From NCBI GenBank assembly GCA_013399855.1, contig VXAY01002459.1:773177-837176 (forward strand): 64,000 nt of DNA. Direction: 5' to 3'. A program made the translations under genes and the position numbers. The stretch is from Oxyruncus cristatus (taxonomy: Eukaryota; Chordata; Aves; Passeriformes; Cotingidae). Under the pieces are notes generated by a model. It was not told the origin of the DNA. It ran no database searches and saw only the letters and a list, made by a program, of their open reading frames with translations. Numbering within the stretch: the stretch's first letter is position 1; every line of letters begins with the position of its first letter. Shown here in pieces: positions 25,781-37,508 of the stretch.

Positions 25781-26983
25781 CATTTTACACCGAGGACCGT
25801 AAGACATCTTTTGTATTTATCAAGGCAGATAATTTAGTGGTTTTACTTCTCTTGTGAATAATTGGTTGGAGTTTTTCTTCAAATGAAAAAGATGTTGTAG
25901 ATATTACAGATTTTAAATGTGGTATTGACAATTCTTCCTATTAGGACAAAATGTAGGAAGTATTAATGGCTATGAGGTATCAGGGAAACTCAGAACACTT
26001 TCTTTGTTCTTATCCATATATAACATAAAACATCACTGTACCTTTGTTCTTCTTGTATATACTCAGCCTAAAGAAAAGAACTTTTGATCATTAGGTGTTT
26101 GGTTTTTTTTCAATGTCAGCATTAAATTAAATTTTTTAATAGTTTTGGAAATGTATCTCTAAGTATAAATTTCCCAACTGGTCCCAGTAGATAAATTAGC
26201 CAACGCAACTTTTGGATTCTTCTTTTAAAATTTTGCTGTTAGAAGTCAGATATTTTCATAAGATTTTAAGTGGAACTGTAAATATATTATACATCACATT
26301 TTTGAATGGTTCGAATAGTTTACTTCATAATCTTTAGAAGGTAAAAAAATAAAAATTAGAAATCATAATTGTCCCTTTGAAATCTTAATTCTAGGTTATT
26401 CATGGTAAGTGTTCATGTTGCTTCTTACCATAAGGGTACTTGGAACATGTATTTGTGCCCTTACCTGTGCATATAGCAAAATAATGTACAAATATGTTTT
26501 CAAGTGTTGCATTTGCTCTGAAAACCCTCATGCTGTACACACTTTTATGAGCATTGTTGCTAAATAGCTTTTTGACAGGTGTGACATAAAAAAATATAAT
26601 GTGAAATTGTTGGTAAGTATAAAATTAAAATTCTTCCGTCCATATTCATATTGGTGACCTCATTTAAAGAAATATATTTTTCTAGCAAGAGAAACAAAAA
26701 ACTCTTCCTAATCCTTTTTACCAGGTTTCCTTAGGGAATTTATGATCATATGAATTTTTTTTTTTTGGTTATCTATTAGTAAGAAAAGGTTAGTAATTTT
26801 TAATTAATTATTCTTGTTAGAATGGTATCGCCATCCTAGAGCTCAATTAAATACAGCTGGATTACATTAAATCCATTTATGGAACTCATTTCAGAACAAG
26901 TCTCAATACTTACATTGTTGTTCAAGATGTTGTTCAGAAATAGCTGTTACACATTAATAATTACATGGATTCATTTGTCTATT

Positions 26984-27493
26984 TCAATTAACAAATAAAC
27001 AAAAATTAGTATATGAGATTGAAGGAACTACCAATGAGCTTGGGGTTTTTTTTGACAAAATTGGCCCAAGCTTCCAGCAGGACCAAAAAAAAGCCAACAA
27101 CTTATTTATTAAATCTGTTGTCAATGCCAAAGTATTTCTGAAAATGCCACCTTCAGACTGTTTTAAGTCTTCATGTAGATAAGAGCTTTCTCTGAAATAT
27201 AAAATAACACAATTTTTTCTGTAGTGCAGACAACAACATAAAATAAATGAATCAATGAACATAATTGTCTTTGAAAAAATGCACAAAAGCCTTTCCAAGT
27301 CAGCAGTCCTAACACAGTAAAATAGGAACATGTGGTTTAATAGATAAGAGACTACTTGTAGTGATAACTCTACCTGATAAATCAACCAAATCAAATCAGG
27401 CTCATCGAGTGCTCTTGGCTTAAAAAGAGAATAAAAAGAATATGTTCTCTGTGTTTGAAATATACAACTTGGGGCAAATAGATTTATCGGCAA
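26984..27493 (-). other. Longest open frame of the window (169 codons), unassigned
   Basis: This minus-strand frame is the longest in the window. A second minus frame of 107 codons (27420-27743) overlaps its upstream end in another frame. The plus strand also has an open frame of about 70 codons at 26960-27176. With an assumed A+T near 63% I estimate roughly 0.05-0.1 ORFs this long by chance in 64 kb, so it is mildly unusual. The translation is rich in Leu, Phe, Ile, Ser and Cys. It has no recognisable motif, signal peptide or domain, and no start context or splice sites stand out. It may be chance or the decayed remnant of an unidentified retrocopy. Confidence 0.12.
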
Positions 27494-28162
27494 TATGTAA
27501 ATGTTCTAACAATGGAAAATCAATAGATAAGAGAGAAAAGCAATTAATAATAATATTAAACACAAACAAAAAAAAACCAGCCCAAAGTACATGTGAATAT
27601 GGGACAGCAAGAGTTATTCCTTTAAGAGAAGCAATTAAGTTTTCGGAGTAGAATTCACAGTGTTGGGTGAAGACCATATATGACTTGCTAAGAAAGAGAC
27701 TGGTTTTTATGAGTTGAAATAACGTGAGGCTTTTGTCTTCCACTTCAGAAAAGGCTAAGGAAATTTTTGCTATTCTAGTACCATCTTCTTCAATGTCTTC
27801 TATTTCACCAGCACCCCCGTTCTCTGTTCATGTGCTCTTTACATTCATGGGCATAATTTACAAAAAAGAAATGTGATTTAGATACAGATTCAGAGAAGTT
27901 CTACCTTCTCTATTATGTAATATCAACTATTGATAGACATGACAGAATGTTGTCTAGGACAATCCTAGTATTGCCTTCCAGACTTTTAATCTTTGAAACT
28001 CAGGGAATTCTGTTCAGAGATTAGTATAGCCTCCCAACACAAGGAACATCCACACAAAAAGCTCTAACAAACTAATGTGTTGTTGTTGGTAAACTGCTCT
28101 AAGAAATCATTCATGGAAGTAATTCTCGAGTTCTTTCATATTGTGGATAATTTATCATCCAT

Positions 28163-28369
28163 TCATGGCTGCTTGCCTTTTGGACCTCCTTCTTTCAGGT
28201 TTTGTTTTAAGCAAATAAGGTGCTTGATTATATCACAAACAGTGGCATTAGGGCCTTGAAGTGACAACTGATTCAATACAAATTCAGTTTCATAGAGATT
28301 TCTGAGGTCCTTGATTGCTGATAGAACAGCAATACAGTTACTGGCTCCATCTTTATTTTTATTGACCAT
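28163..28369 (-). other. 68-codon open frame, unassigned
   Basis: The translation has a fairly balanced, hydrophilic composition (for example NLYETEFVLNQLSLQGPNAT) and is unlike the Leu/Phe-rich noise elsewhere. It has its own ATG but an in-frame stop two codons upstream, and no acceptor-like site at that end. It lies about 0.7 kb from the open stretch at 27.0-27.7 kb on the same strand, so both could be parts of one old insert. I cannot assign a family, and chance is the default reading. Confidence 0.08.
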
Positions 28370-28836
28370 GGTCTACCTACATCTTATTTTTCTAGGTAAT
28401 TTTTTAAACACCCCTTTGCCTGTGTTTGTGATTCTTTTCATTTTGCTGTTGATTGTATGTTTGAACACAGGTGCATCATGATAAAAGATATTACGAAGGT
28501 GGATAAAAGGCAATCATGAAAGTACAGGGACCATTTTTTACTTTTTCAGCTATTTTAAAGTCTGGAAAGCTCGCATAGGTGATAGAACTTGGCTTCATTA
28601 TCCGTCAGCAGCGTCATTGGTTGGGTAGTTGCAGTGTTTGGATGGTTTTGTGACCATGTGACAGCGCAGTACAAACTGATGGCTGAAAGCCAGAGTTATT
28701 AGTTACATGGCATGAGTCAGGCCCTCATTTTGCAATTTTCTTCCCTATTGAGTGCAAAACAAAATAGGAAACTTTTGAAAGATCCTAACAATGTTATTGT
28801 CATATTGATGGAATTTAATAAATTATGTTGCTTTAG

Positions 28837-28881
28837 ACTTTGAAACCTTATATCAATGTTTGTTATAGTCCTTTGAAAAGG
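28837..28881 (+). other. Candidate 45-nt exon (weak)
   Basis: An acceptor-like TTGCTTTAG ends at 28836, and a full-consensus donor AGG|GTAAGT follows 28881. The 45 bases between (15 codons) are open in the frame starting at the first base, so the exon would be symmetric. The pyrimidine tract in front is short. I recognise no protein. Confidence 0.07.
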
Positions 28882-29270
28882 GTAAGTCCTGTTGAATTTT
28901 TAATAACTAAGCTCTAACAAAGCATAGGCTGAATATTTTGAATCTTTTAGCATCATAAGGTGCTATCTGAGCAAGGTGTATTTATTTTTTATGTTGGCAG
29001 TAAATAAATCCTAACAAAACCAGGAATTATCTGTGAATTGGCCAAGAGGATCATTACTACCATAATCAGAAAAGATAGCTCTAGTGAAAGCCTAATAACA
29101 ATCATACTGCATGTTTTTTTCAGCATTTTTTATAACATTAATTTTGCCCTTGTTGCTCCTTGTGAGACTTTAAATTTCAGGAGGTATCATAAGGACAAAA
29201 TAATTGTACAATAATAGATTTTTTTGGTTGGGTCACTTTGTTCCCCATATTTTTATAACACATTTCACAG

Positions 29271-29435
29271 GGTCCAAAAGATTAACTATAATGACCAAAA
29301 CCACTACAATGTAGGTAGCACATCACATCTGGTGCTGAATTTTTCTGTTAAACCCAGAGTAGCACAGATTATTCCATCTGATTCTCTCCCTGCATCTAAT
29401 GCACCACAAGCCTTTTATTCTTTACAGGACAAGTG
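29271..29435 (+). other. Best exon candidate: 165 nt, symmetric, open
   Basis: A pyrimidine-rich acceptor ending in CATTTCACAG (29261-29270) opens a 165-nt stretch closed by the strong donor AAGTG|GTAAGTG at 29436. The frame with one leading base gives 54 open codons and leaves two bases, so the exon would keep phase if skipped. The translation is balanced and hydrophilic; part reads SVKPRVAQIIPSDSLPASNA. It has no Cys and no recognisable domain or membrane segment. A second acceptor-like TTTACAG lies inside near the end, which would leave only 8 nt. If real, this would be an internal exon of an unidentified plus-strand gene. I found no partner exons that can be joined with confidence. Confidence 0.25.
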
Positions 29436-29696
29436 GTAAGTGGGAATCAGTTGTAGCTCATAGCATTAAGAATATTTGGTTTTGGCATCTGCACATATGT
29501 CTTTCCTGCTTTTACATGGTCTTTTGGGTCACAATGAAAAGCCAGACAGACCCCAAGACTTTCTAGAGCTTCCCACCAGTGATATCCCCTGAGAGAGCAT
29601 CCTTTCAGCTGAGACAGTGGCTGGTGCCATGCAGACAGCATCAGCCTTTATGTGCTAGCCTATACATGCTGGATATATTTTGATCTCTCTCACTAA

Positions 29697-29758
29697 CTTA
29701 TTTTCATTTATAGTTAATCAGATGGAGCTTATTTTCATTTACAGTTAATCAGATGGAG
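29697..29758. repeat. 31-bp tandem duplication
   Basis: A 31-bp unit starting CTTATTTTCATTTA and ending CAGATGGAG occurs twice head to tail (29697-29727 and 29728-29758), with a single T/C difference. There is no third unit. It is a recent local duplication or a possible length polymorphism. Confidence 0.95.
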
Positions 29759-30363
29759 CTCGTTCCCTTCAAGTTCAGACCATATGCTAGCGCCAAACTA
29801 GAACTGTTCTGACTTCTTAATTTTCTTATGTTCTTACTCCTAACCTTCTTTATTTAAATAATGATACTTAAGTGTGACTGAGCTGAGTTCTGCTGAATTA
29901 ACCCTAAGCAATGTAAGTAAGACCAGAATCAGTGTCCAACAGATGAACATGTTCAATGAAGTTGTTTCTTGTCTGCATGGGAACTTAAGTAATATATATA
30001 TGACCTTTATATCACTACACTTATTCTTGTTTTGTTGTGCTTTTTAAGTTTCTCTTCAATAAAGTAGCAAATGTATCAGAATTATTTTCCAAATAATTCC
30101 TACATTATTACCTTAATGTGTTGCTGAATTTTTGTTCCTTATAGACAAAATGGCAGTCATCTTTAATCAGGAAACTGGTAACTAAACCCACTTTTTCTCA
30201 TTCCTTGCAAATGCTGCAAAGATATCCTTCTTGTTAGCTATCATCATTAATACTAAAAGTCAGCTAGGTACATAAATATCTTAGACTTTAATCCATCTAC
30301 GGTAATTAAAATTTTATAAAATTGCTCTCTGTGTCTTTCCCGATTGATTACCTGTGACTTTAG

Positions 30364-30577
30364 GCCACTCCGGGACTTTCATTAAGTATCCCACTTTTGA
30401 TATTGAATATTTCACAAATGTGTTCAGCATATTATATTATGTTATGCAAAAGCTTTGGAAATGGCTGCATTTAACACCTATTATACCCACATGTTGCTTA
30501 ATCCGAGCCAAGTTCCTTCAGGCACAGCTTAACCACCCCTTCTGCTCGTACAGAAAAGCATCTGTGCGACGAATCTG
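30364..30577 (+). other. Candidate 214-nt exon with strong donor (weak)
   Basis: An acceptor-like TGACTTTAG ends at 30363 after a moderately pyrimidine-rich tract. The donor GAATCTG|GTGAGT at 30578 is strong. One frame is open through the whole stretch. The 3' part keeps several CpG dinucleotides (TGCGACGAAT, CTCGTA), which is unusual for unconstrained DNA here. The translation is hydrophobic and aromatic in the middle and unrecognised. It could equally be non-coding conserved sequence or chance. Confidence 0.13.
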
Positions 30578-32927
30578 GTGAGTATTTCACAGTGTGCTCT
30601 GCCAGTGGCAGAGCTCCTCAGAACTCTGCAACAACTTGCACTGTGGGTATCAGAAGTGATGCCTCTGCACGTTTATGAATTCGGTTTTTCGGGGGCAGTC
30701 TGTTATTCACAGAAAATGATATAGGACTGTTAGATGTGTATTTTTATACAGAACAGGGGGAAAAAAAGCATCTTGGTTATTATGAACTCTGCAGGTTTTG
30801 GTCTTTTTTAATTTTTTTCTAAATATCAATTTGTACATTATTTTTTTTCTTAAATCACAATAATTCCATCACATTGTTTTGTTGTGCTTTTTTTCCAGAA
30901 GAAAGAAAAGTGGGTATAGACTGTGGTTGGGGGAAGTTGGATGAGGAGGACACACATTCTGTAAGATATTTCTAGTTTTCATGCCTGAAGTCTTCTCACA
31001 CAGAAATTGGCATTCATGAGTCATATCAATGTTCATTATTTATAAAATTCCCAACATGAATTCATTCTTCTGAAAACTGTGCCACTTACTATGCGTTTCA
31101 CATGACTGAAGCCAAGTAACCACAAATAGCATCCTATTGTCTCTAATTTGAGAGGTAGTAATAGCATATGAATTTAAGTTTTAAACCTATTTAAATGAGC
31201 TCTAAATCTGTGAGATTTCTTCCTCTCTTCTCTAAACCCATCTGATTTTAGTGTTACATATTTTCACAAGTTTTGATATTTTTTGCCAGTGTTATAACAA
31301 TACCAAGTCTGGCTGTCTGGTTTGTTCCTACCATTTAAGAAAGTAGCTTAAAGAAAGAAAAATACTATAATTTCCTGTGATTGGAACAGCATAAATATTT
31401 TAGTGCCCTTAGCTTCAAACCTATGGAGGGGATTTCTTTGAATGTAGTTTGTTCCTTTTATATCAAATAGAGATATTACGGAGTTGTGCAATCACACAAC
31501 TACAAGAGAGAGAAAACACTTGTTTAAGGACACATACTTGTTCTAATTGCTCAAGTAATTTACAGGAATTTGCTTTGTTTTTTCTAAGTGCTTATGTAAT
31601 ATGAGAAAAATTAGTCCCAGAATAAGAAAATGAGGGAAAGAAGCTTTGTTTCATCTTAAAACTGAGGGCCAAATGTGTATCTCTGCAGACTTCAACACAC
31701 TTTTCTAGTCAACATATGCATTCGGATTCCTGTTTTTAAGCACTGATATTCAAATATACTGGCTATAAGGAATACTTGCCACATGAAAATTGCTGTTCCA
31801 GTAACAGTGGTAAATACTGCAGAATTTAAATGTTTCACCCTGCACTGTAGTTTTCCTCCATGACAGACTGTTTCCTCCACCCTGTTGATGATATGGTTGT
31901 GTCATAAAACATGAACATGCTTTCAGAGAAAACTTCTAGTGACATTATTTTATTATCATAGTCTCTTTCTGAAAATCCTTTGATCTTATTAAACACCTAT
32001 TTAGCCTGGAATGAGGGGTCATTGTGCAGCAGTGAGCAGGTTTTGGAGCAGACACCTGGGAAGCAGGCAAAAAGAAAAAATAATAAAAAATAAAAGAGGC
32101 TCTCCCCATTGCCTCTGCTCTAACTGTATTTTAACAGAAGAGCAGAGGCCAGCAAGCTGTCAGTGTGGCACCTCTCATGAGCACATCTATAAATACACTT
32201 TTAAAAAATTGACCATAAATCATGTTTTGTCATTGGAGAACATAAAGGGAAATTATAGTTTTTCCACTGCAGAGCGGGGAGGGGGAATTCATGGCTCTAA
32301 AGTCACCTTTACTCTTATTTTCCATTCTAATCCAGTATGCTTTTCATTTTGCAGCTGAGCGACTGATTCAGTTAGGCGTTAGTTTTCTTGGCTCGCTTGA
32401 TATCAAAGACTTTAAGCGTTTGCTGCCAAAGAGTGGATTCTTTGTCTGAGCAATCAAGGGTTGTATCAGGGGCCGCAATGCCTGTAAGGAGGGAGGGCAG
32501 CAAACCCACTAGTAACAAGGAAAACTTAGACACAAAAAAATTGCTTCTGCATAGCACAGAAACAAGAAGATGCAATGCTCTCGTTAATAGCTCTTTTTCT
32601 CCCCTCTTGACCTCTGCTGATTTTGATGTGAAGAAAGACTACCCTAATACAGCCTTGAAATCTAACAGCTTTCCTCCTCACAGAGGGGATGCTGCTTGTT
32701 CCACTGCAGTGAAACCTTTCTGCTCTGTGGGGAAATAGCAGCAGTGATTGTAGGATTTGGCCCTTGACACTGACACACGGAGCTCTGCCGTTGCCAGCAC
32801 TTCTGATCAGGGCCGAAGTGTGGATTTTGAAAATTAATAGAGAACTTTCTGCAGGTTTCCGCTACCAATAACGTTAGTTAGGTCAAATGCTTGGATCCAA
32901 AGATATGCTTCCAAGACCTTATGAGGA

Positions 32928-33501
32928 TGGTCTGGTTTTGGCTGGATAGAGTTCATTTTCTTCACGGTAGCTGGTATAGGGCTGTGTTTTGGATTTGTGC
33001 TGAAAACAGCATTGATAACACAGGGAAGATTTTGTTATCACTGAGCAGTGTTTGCACAGAGTCAAGGCCTATTCTGCCTCTCCCCCCATCCCATCAGTGG
33101 GTGGGCTGGGGTGCACAAGTTGGGAGGAGACACAGTGGGACAGCTGACCCCATCTGACCAAAGGGATATTCCAGGCCATATGACATCATGCTCAGCATAT
33201 AAAGTGGGAGGAAGAAGAAGGAAGGGTGTGATGGTATTTGTCTTCCCAAGTCACCGTTACATGTGATGGAGCCCTTCTCTCCTGGAGATGGTTGAACACC
33301 TGCCTTCACAGTGGGAAGTGGTGAATGAATTCCTATTTTTGCTTTGCTTGTATGCACAGTTTTTGCTTTCCCTATTACACTGTCTTTGTCCCAAACCCTG
33401 AGCTTTCCCACGTTTAACCTTTCTATTCTCTCAGCCATCCCGTTACGGGGTGAATGAGAGACACACGGTGCTCATTTGGCAGTCAGAGTTAAACCATGAT
33501 A
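32928..33501 (+). mobile_element. Endogenous retrovirus LTR, copy 1 (solo-type)
   Basis: About 574 bp are co-linear with the stretch 54828-55416: TCTGGTTTTGGCTGGATAGA, GTTATCACTGAGCAGTGTTT, GGCTGGGGTGCACAAGTTGG, GGGATATTCCAGGCCATATG, GTCTTCCCAAGTCACCGTTA and GTTAAACCATGA. It begins with TG; the expected terminal CA is changed to TA. A TATAAA box is intact at 33198-33203, near a TGACATCA element at 33181, which sets plus orientation. The poly(A)-signal position reads ATTACA (33374-33379), so it is damaged. Flanking pentamers GAGGA and GAGAC agree at 3 of 5 bases, which may be a decayed target-site duplication. No internal viral genes adjoin, so this is most likely a solo LTR from LTR-LTR recombination. 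Confidence 0.88.
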
Positions 33502-33681
33502 GAGACAAGATCTGGGTAATACTCAGTTCTGTCAGTTGTTCCCAAAAAACTAGCTTTCAGAGAAGGAAAATATGTGTGTAGGCTGAATATGAAGGACAGT
33601 AACTCTAACATGTCTCAAACCTGGCTGATGAAAGATCAAGGAAGCTTTTTTGGTGCTAAGTCACTCCCGAGAAAGTTAATA

Positions 33682-34412
33682 TAATCACAGAATTCCAGTG
33701 GTTACAAAAGACCTCCAATATCATCGAGTTCAACCTTAAACCAAACCCCACCATGCCAGTTAAAACCACAGCACTAAGTGTCATGTCCAGTCGTTTCTTG
33801 GACACCTCCAAGCACAGTGACTCCACCACCTCCCTGGGCAGTCTGTTCCAATCCTTAACCACCTTTTCGCTGAAAAAATTCTTCCTGATGTTCAACCTGG
33901 ACCTCCCCTGACAGCTTGAGGCCATTTCCTCTTGTCTTGTCACAAGCTGCCTGGGAGAACAGGTCGACCCCCATCTCATTGCACCCTCCTTTGAGGGAGT
34001 TGTAGAGAGTGATAATATCCCCCCTGAACCTCCTTTTCTCCAGGATAAGCACCCCCAGCTCCCTCAGCTACTCCTCGTAGAACTTGTGCTCCAGACCCTT
34101 CCCCAGCTCTGTTGCCTTTCTCTGGACACCTTTCTCCAGCACCTCAATGTCTTTCTTGCAGTGAGGGGCCCAGAACTGGACACAGGATTTGATGTGTGGC
34201 CTCACCAGTGCCCAGTACAGGGGAACAGTCACTGCCCTGGTCCTGCTGGCCACACTATTGCTGATCCAGGCCAGGATGCCACTGGCCTTCTTGGCCACCT
34301 GGGCACACCCTGGCTCATGTTCAGCTGCTGTTGACCTGCACCCCCAGGTCCTGCCCCATCAGGCACTTTCCAGCCGCTCTGTCCCCAGCCAACTGGACGT
34401 AGCACCATTCAT
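33682..34412 (-). mobile_element. CR1 LINE 3' part with ORF2 C-terminal remnant
   Basis: This is the longest CR1 copy in the window, in minus orientation. The 3' end (AATCACAGAATTCCAGTGG on the plus strand) adjoins a short tail, then the end of ORF2. On the minus strand, three frameshifted pieces decode the known CR1 ORF2 C-terminus. One at 34068-34298 has [20 protein letters not shown] and [20 protein letters not shown]. One at 33855-34052 has [20 protein letters not shown]. One at 33656-33979 has [17 protein letters not shown]. The endonuclease and the catalytic core of the reverse transcriptase are missing through 5' truncation, so the copy is dead. In CR1, ORF2 encodes the endonuclease/reverse transcriptase that copies the RNA at its target site. 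The end near 34412 is approximate. Confidence 0.96.
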
Positions 34413-35751
34413 CACCAAAAGATACCGGCAGAAATTATTTGAGTCCCTTTTTTCATTAATACATTTTAAGTCACAGGAGAGAAGCCCTGGAAAGAAGGCA
34501 CATCCTAGAGCTAGGGACAAACACCTGACATAACAAAAAAACCTCTTGAACACAGGTATTTAGAAATTAAATTAAAACTTACGATTTTCAAGTGTCACTA
34601 AAATATCAAAAATGGCACAGAATGGAGAAATAACTGTATGTTTATAAGGTTTTGAAAAGAATTCAGAGATGGAATGTCAAATCTGAGTTTAGAATAGATT
34701 TAAAATAAAATAAAAAATTACCAGAATAGGCTTGAAAAGAGAAACTGCTCATATAACCAAATGTTAGTGGCATTGAGAGGTGTTGGTATGGAATCATTCT
34801 TTTATTTAATGTAAAAAAGTAGAAATATGTCTGACCTGATGTGTTTTCAACCACCTTGCATTCAATGCCTATGACTTAGTGCAAAGATCCCCTTGATCTC
34901 TGTAAGCTTTGGATGTGACCTTTAATGCCTGCTAAACCTTTTCTCTAGCTGGCAGAACCTGGTACGACTCCTGGAGCAATTTGCTCAAAAATTATGTTTG
35001 CTCTTGTTGACTTAACAGCAGAACTCATGTGAAGGAAAAGAGGTGTATCAGTAGCTGACCAAGGGTAGACAGCCCAAGGCACAAAACAACTCTTTCAACT
35101 TGATGACCAACATTACCCAGAACATGTGAAGACATTCTTGAAGGCTGCCAATACTGGCATAAAAAAAACTCAGATAATTTGGTGAACAGGTGAATGAAAG
35201 AAAGGGATTAATTAAAAATATGGTAGCAATAATTTGAGAGAATCTGGCAAGCTGCCACCCAAAAAATCATATAGTATCATATTTTCACAGGGTTTTTTAT
35301 TGTTTTCAGCATTTTTTTGTCCCTATTTTTTCCCTGTACTTATATATTTAGAAACTATTTCCATGGCCTTCTTATTTTTTCCATATGGATGATTTCAAAT
35401 TGCAAATGAAAAAAGAAGAAAAAAAAAAGCATTTTCAAGAACTCACTGCTTCAATGTGTATGTTTGTAGGGGTACTCATATGATAGCTGGATTTGTGTCT
35501 TAAATAAACATTAATAGAATTCGGAATGCATGGTTTCAATACTAATTGAAGTAAAAAATACTTTTAAACATTGTTATTACGTTCAGTTTTTTGAAATACG
35601 GATATTTTTATTATCTTTAAGCAAGATGTTTAATGTATGTATTTTCTGAAGTTAATTTCAGTGCACTGCTCCAATTTGTTTGGGATTCATATAATGATCC
35701 TTTGATCGGAGGTTTGACACCCGAGACAATTTAAAAGGTTCATTTCTTCTC

Positions 35752-35816
35752 AATCACAGAACCACAGAAAGTTTGGGCTGGAAGGGACTTTAAAGATCAT
35801 GTAGTTCCAACCTCCA
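35752..35816 (-). mobile_element. CR1 LINE 3'-end scrap
   Basis: Only about 65 bp remain: AATCACAGAACCACAGAAAG, GGGCTGGAAGGGACTTTAAA and CATGTAGTTCCAACCTCC. These match the last bases of a CR1 3' UTR read in reverse. This is an extreme 5' truncation, common for CR1. Confidence 0.8.
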
Positions 35817-37508
35817 ATTGCTCAAACGGATAAAACACCTAGGTTTCTTAGACAAAAAGCAACCATATTATATATTCATATCATTCCTTTCCTTTCGGAT
35901 TACGGAAAGCCACAATCATAAAGAAAATGATGATAATGTGTCTCAGAAGGCAGAGTACATATACATACCGTCTCATCCCCTTGTGCAGTGTATGTTGCTG
36001 GCTCCAGGAGATGTCAGACAGACCCTACAAACAGCTGCAGGAGAAAATCAAATGAGTGTAGAGGCAGAGTATTCCCTTTGCTCTCACAATCATAGGCACA
36101 GGCTGGGTTTCCAGGTAAGGGCGAGGCAGCAGCTGGCCCTTGCTGCGATGTCGAGCACAAGCACACGTTTATTTTCTGTGTAGCTGATAGGACACTTCAT
36201 GGTTTGCAGTAAAAGGCAATGTGTCATCTGTACACATGGCAACGAAATTATAACTCCCACAGCTGAGGAAACTGCATCGAGGCTTTCATGATGATATGGA
36301 GAGTCACTAAAGGTGGGAACTGGTGCGTTCATCTAACCTTTGAAAAGCTTTGTGACTTATAGCCATTGACACAAGTCCTTCCTTCAAGGGTGTGATATCC
36401 CATATAAACATTTAACAAGCACACGTCTGGACAAAGAAGCACAACTAACTTAGTTTATTTTTTTTTCCTTCCCAATAATAATAAATATAATGTTAAAGAG
36501 ACACATTCCATAGTTGATTTGATGACTTTTAGCCATTTTTATTCTTCTGAATTCAATGTTTCTTCTTTGGAGAGATAAGTTTCAGAGATAGGAAAACTAT
36601 AGACATGACTGTATAATTCAGAAACAACAGTAACTGAACATGAGATAGAAATGAAGCTCTTAGACACATAGAATTCATTTTGTTTGTTCTCACAACTCTC
36701 ACACTGCACACACAGAGAAATACATATCAAATGCCATGAGGATGTTTAGTATTTGTCTGATGGATATACCTGCCCAAGAACATCAATGCAGAATGATTTA
36801 TGACCCCTGATGGTATTAACAACGAAAGATCATAAGAAATCAGAAAGAAACTTTTATATTTCTAATCAATTTACATGAGCATTTGACCTTGCATAATATA
36901 CCTAGCAATTTTAAGCCATTTTCACTTTCATTGTATCAGTAGTGATCTTATCAAAAATGTTGCCTGGTTTCAACTTGCAGAATTTACAACTAATAAATCA
37001 GATGTGATTTCAGCGTGTGTCTGAGTTTTGGGGCATGGGGAAATACAAAACTTGCCCAGAGCAGCAGGTGATCAGACTTCAGTAACAGGTAACAGAAAAG
37101 CTTGACAGAATTACCCTAGACTGATCAGCAGTCTCACACTGCACACCAGCCACATGAGAACTGGACATAAAAGAGGGGGGAAAAAAAGAAAAGAAAACTT
37201 GAAAATAAAGGGAAATTTTGAAGGGAAAACCGTAGTATCACAATAATTTGTAAGAGTGAAATAGGAAGGAAACTATATCAAATAATATTTCATATGTATC
37301 TGTCAAATGATCTGGGACTATGCTTATCAGAAAGGAGATGTAACAAGCTCAGAAATAAATAATGCTGTGTCCTCTACTTGTGCAGGGTCAATTTATAAGA
37401 TAACTTAATCTTCATGATAATCTACAGCATGCCTGATGTGCTTAATCCATTGTGTACATGCCCATTTCATCCTGCTCCAATTGATAACAAGTCTGGCAAC
37501 ACAGTCTG

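Larger units (their letters stand above)
25781..32927. other. Gene-free unique sequence with ORF and exon candidates
   Basis: No interspersed repeat is recognised over 7 kb. It is very AT-rich at 25.8-27 kb. Candidate items inside are listed separately: the longest ORF of the window (26984-27493, minus), a 68-codon minus ORF at 28163-28369, exon-like stretches at 28837-28881, 29271-29435 and 30364-30577, and a 31-bp tandem duplication at 29697-29758. The stretch 32011-32738 carries two successive plus-strand frames of 115 and 116 codons in different frames, with a higher CpG content than the surroundings. I recognise no protein in any of these. Confidence 0.55.

Noticed and set aside
26301..26320. 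GGTTCGAATAG resembling a tRNA T-loop
   Set aside because: No A box, acceptor stem or anticodon arm can be drawn around it.
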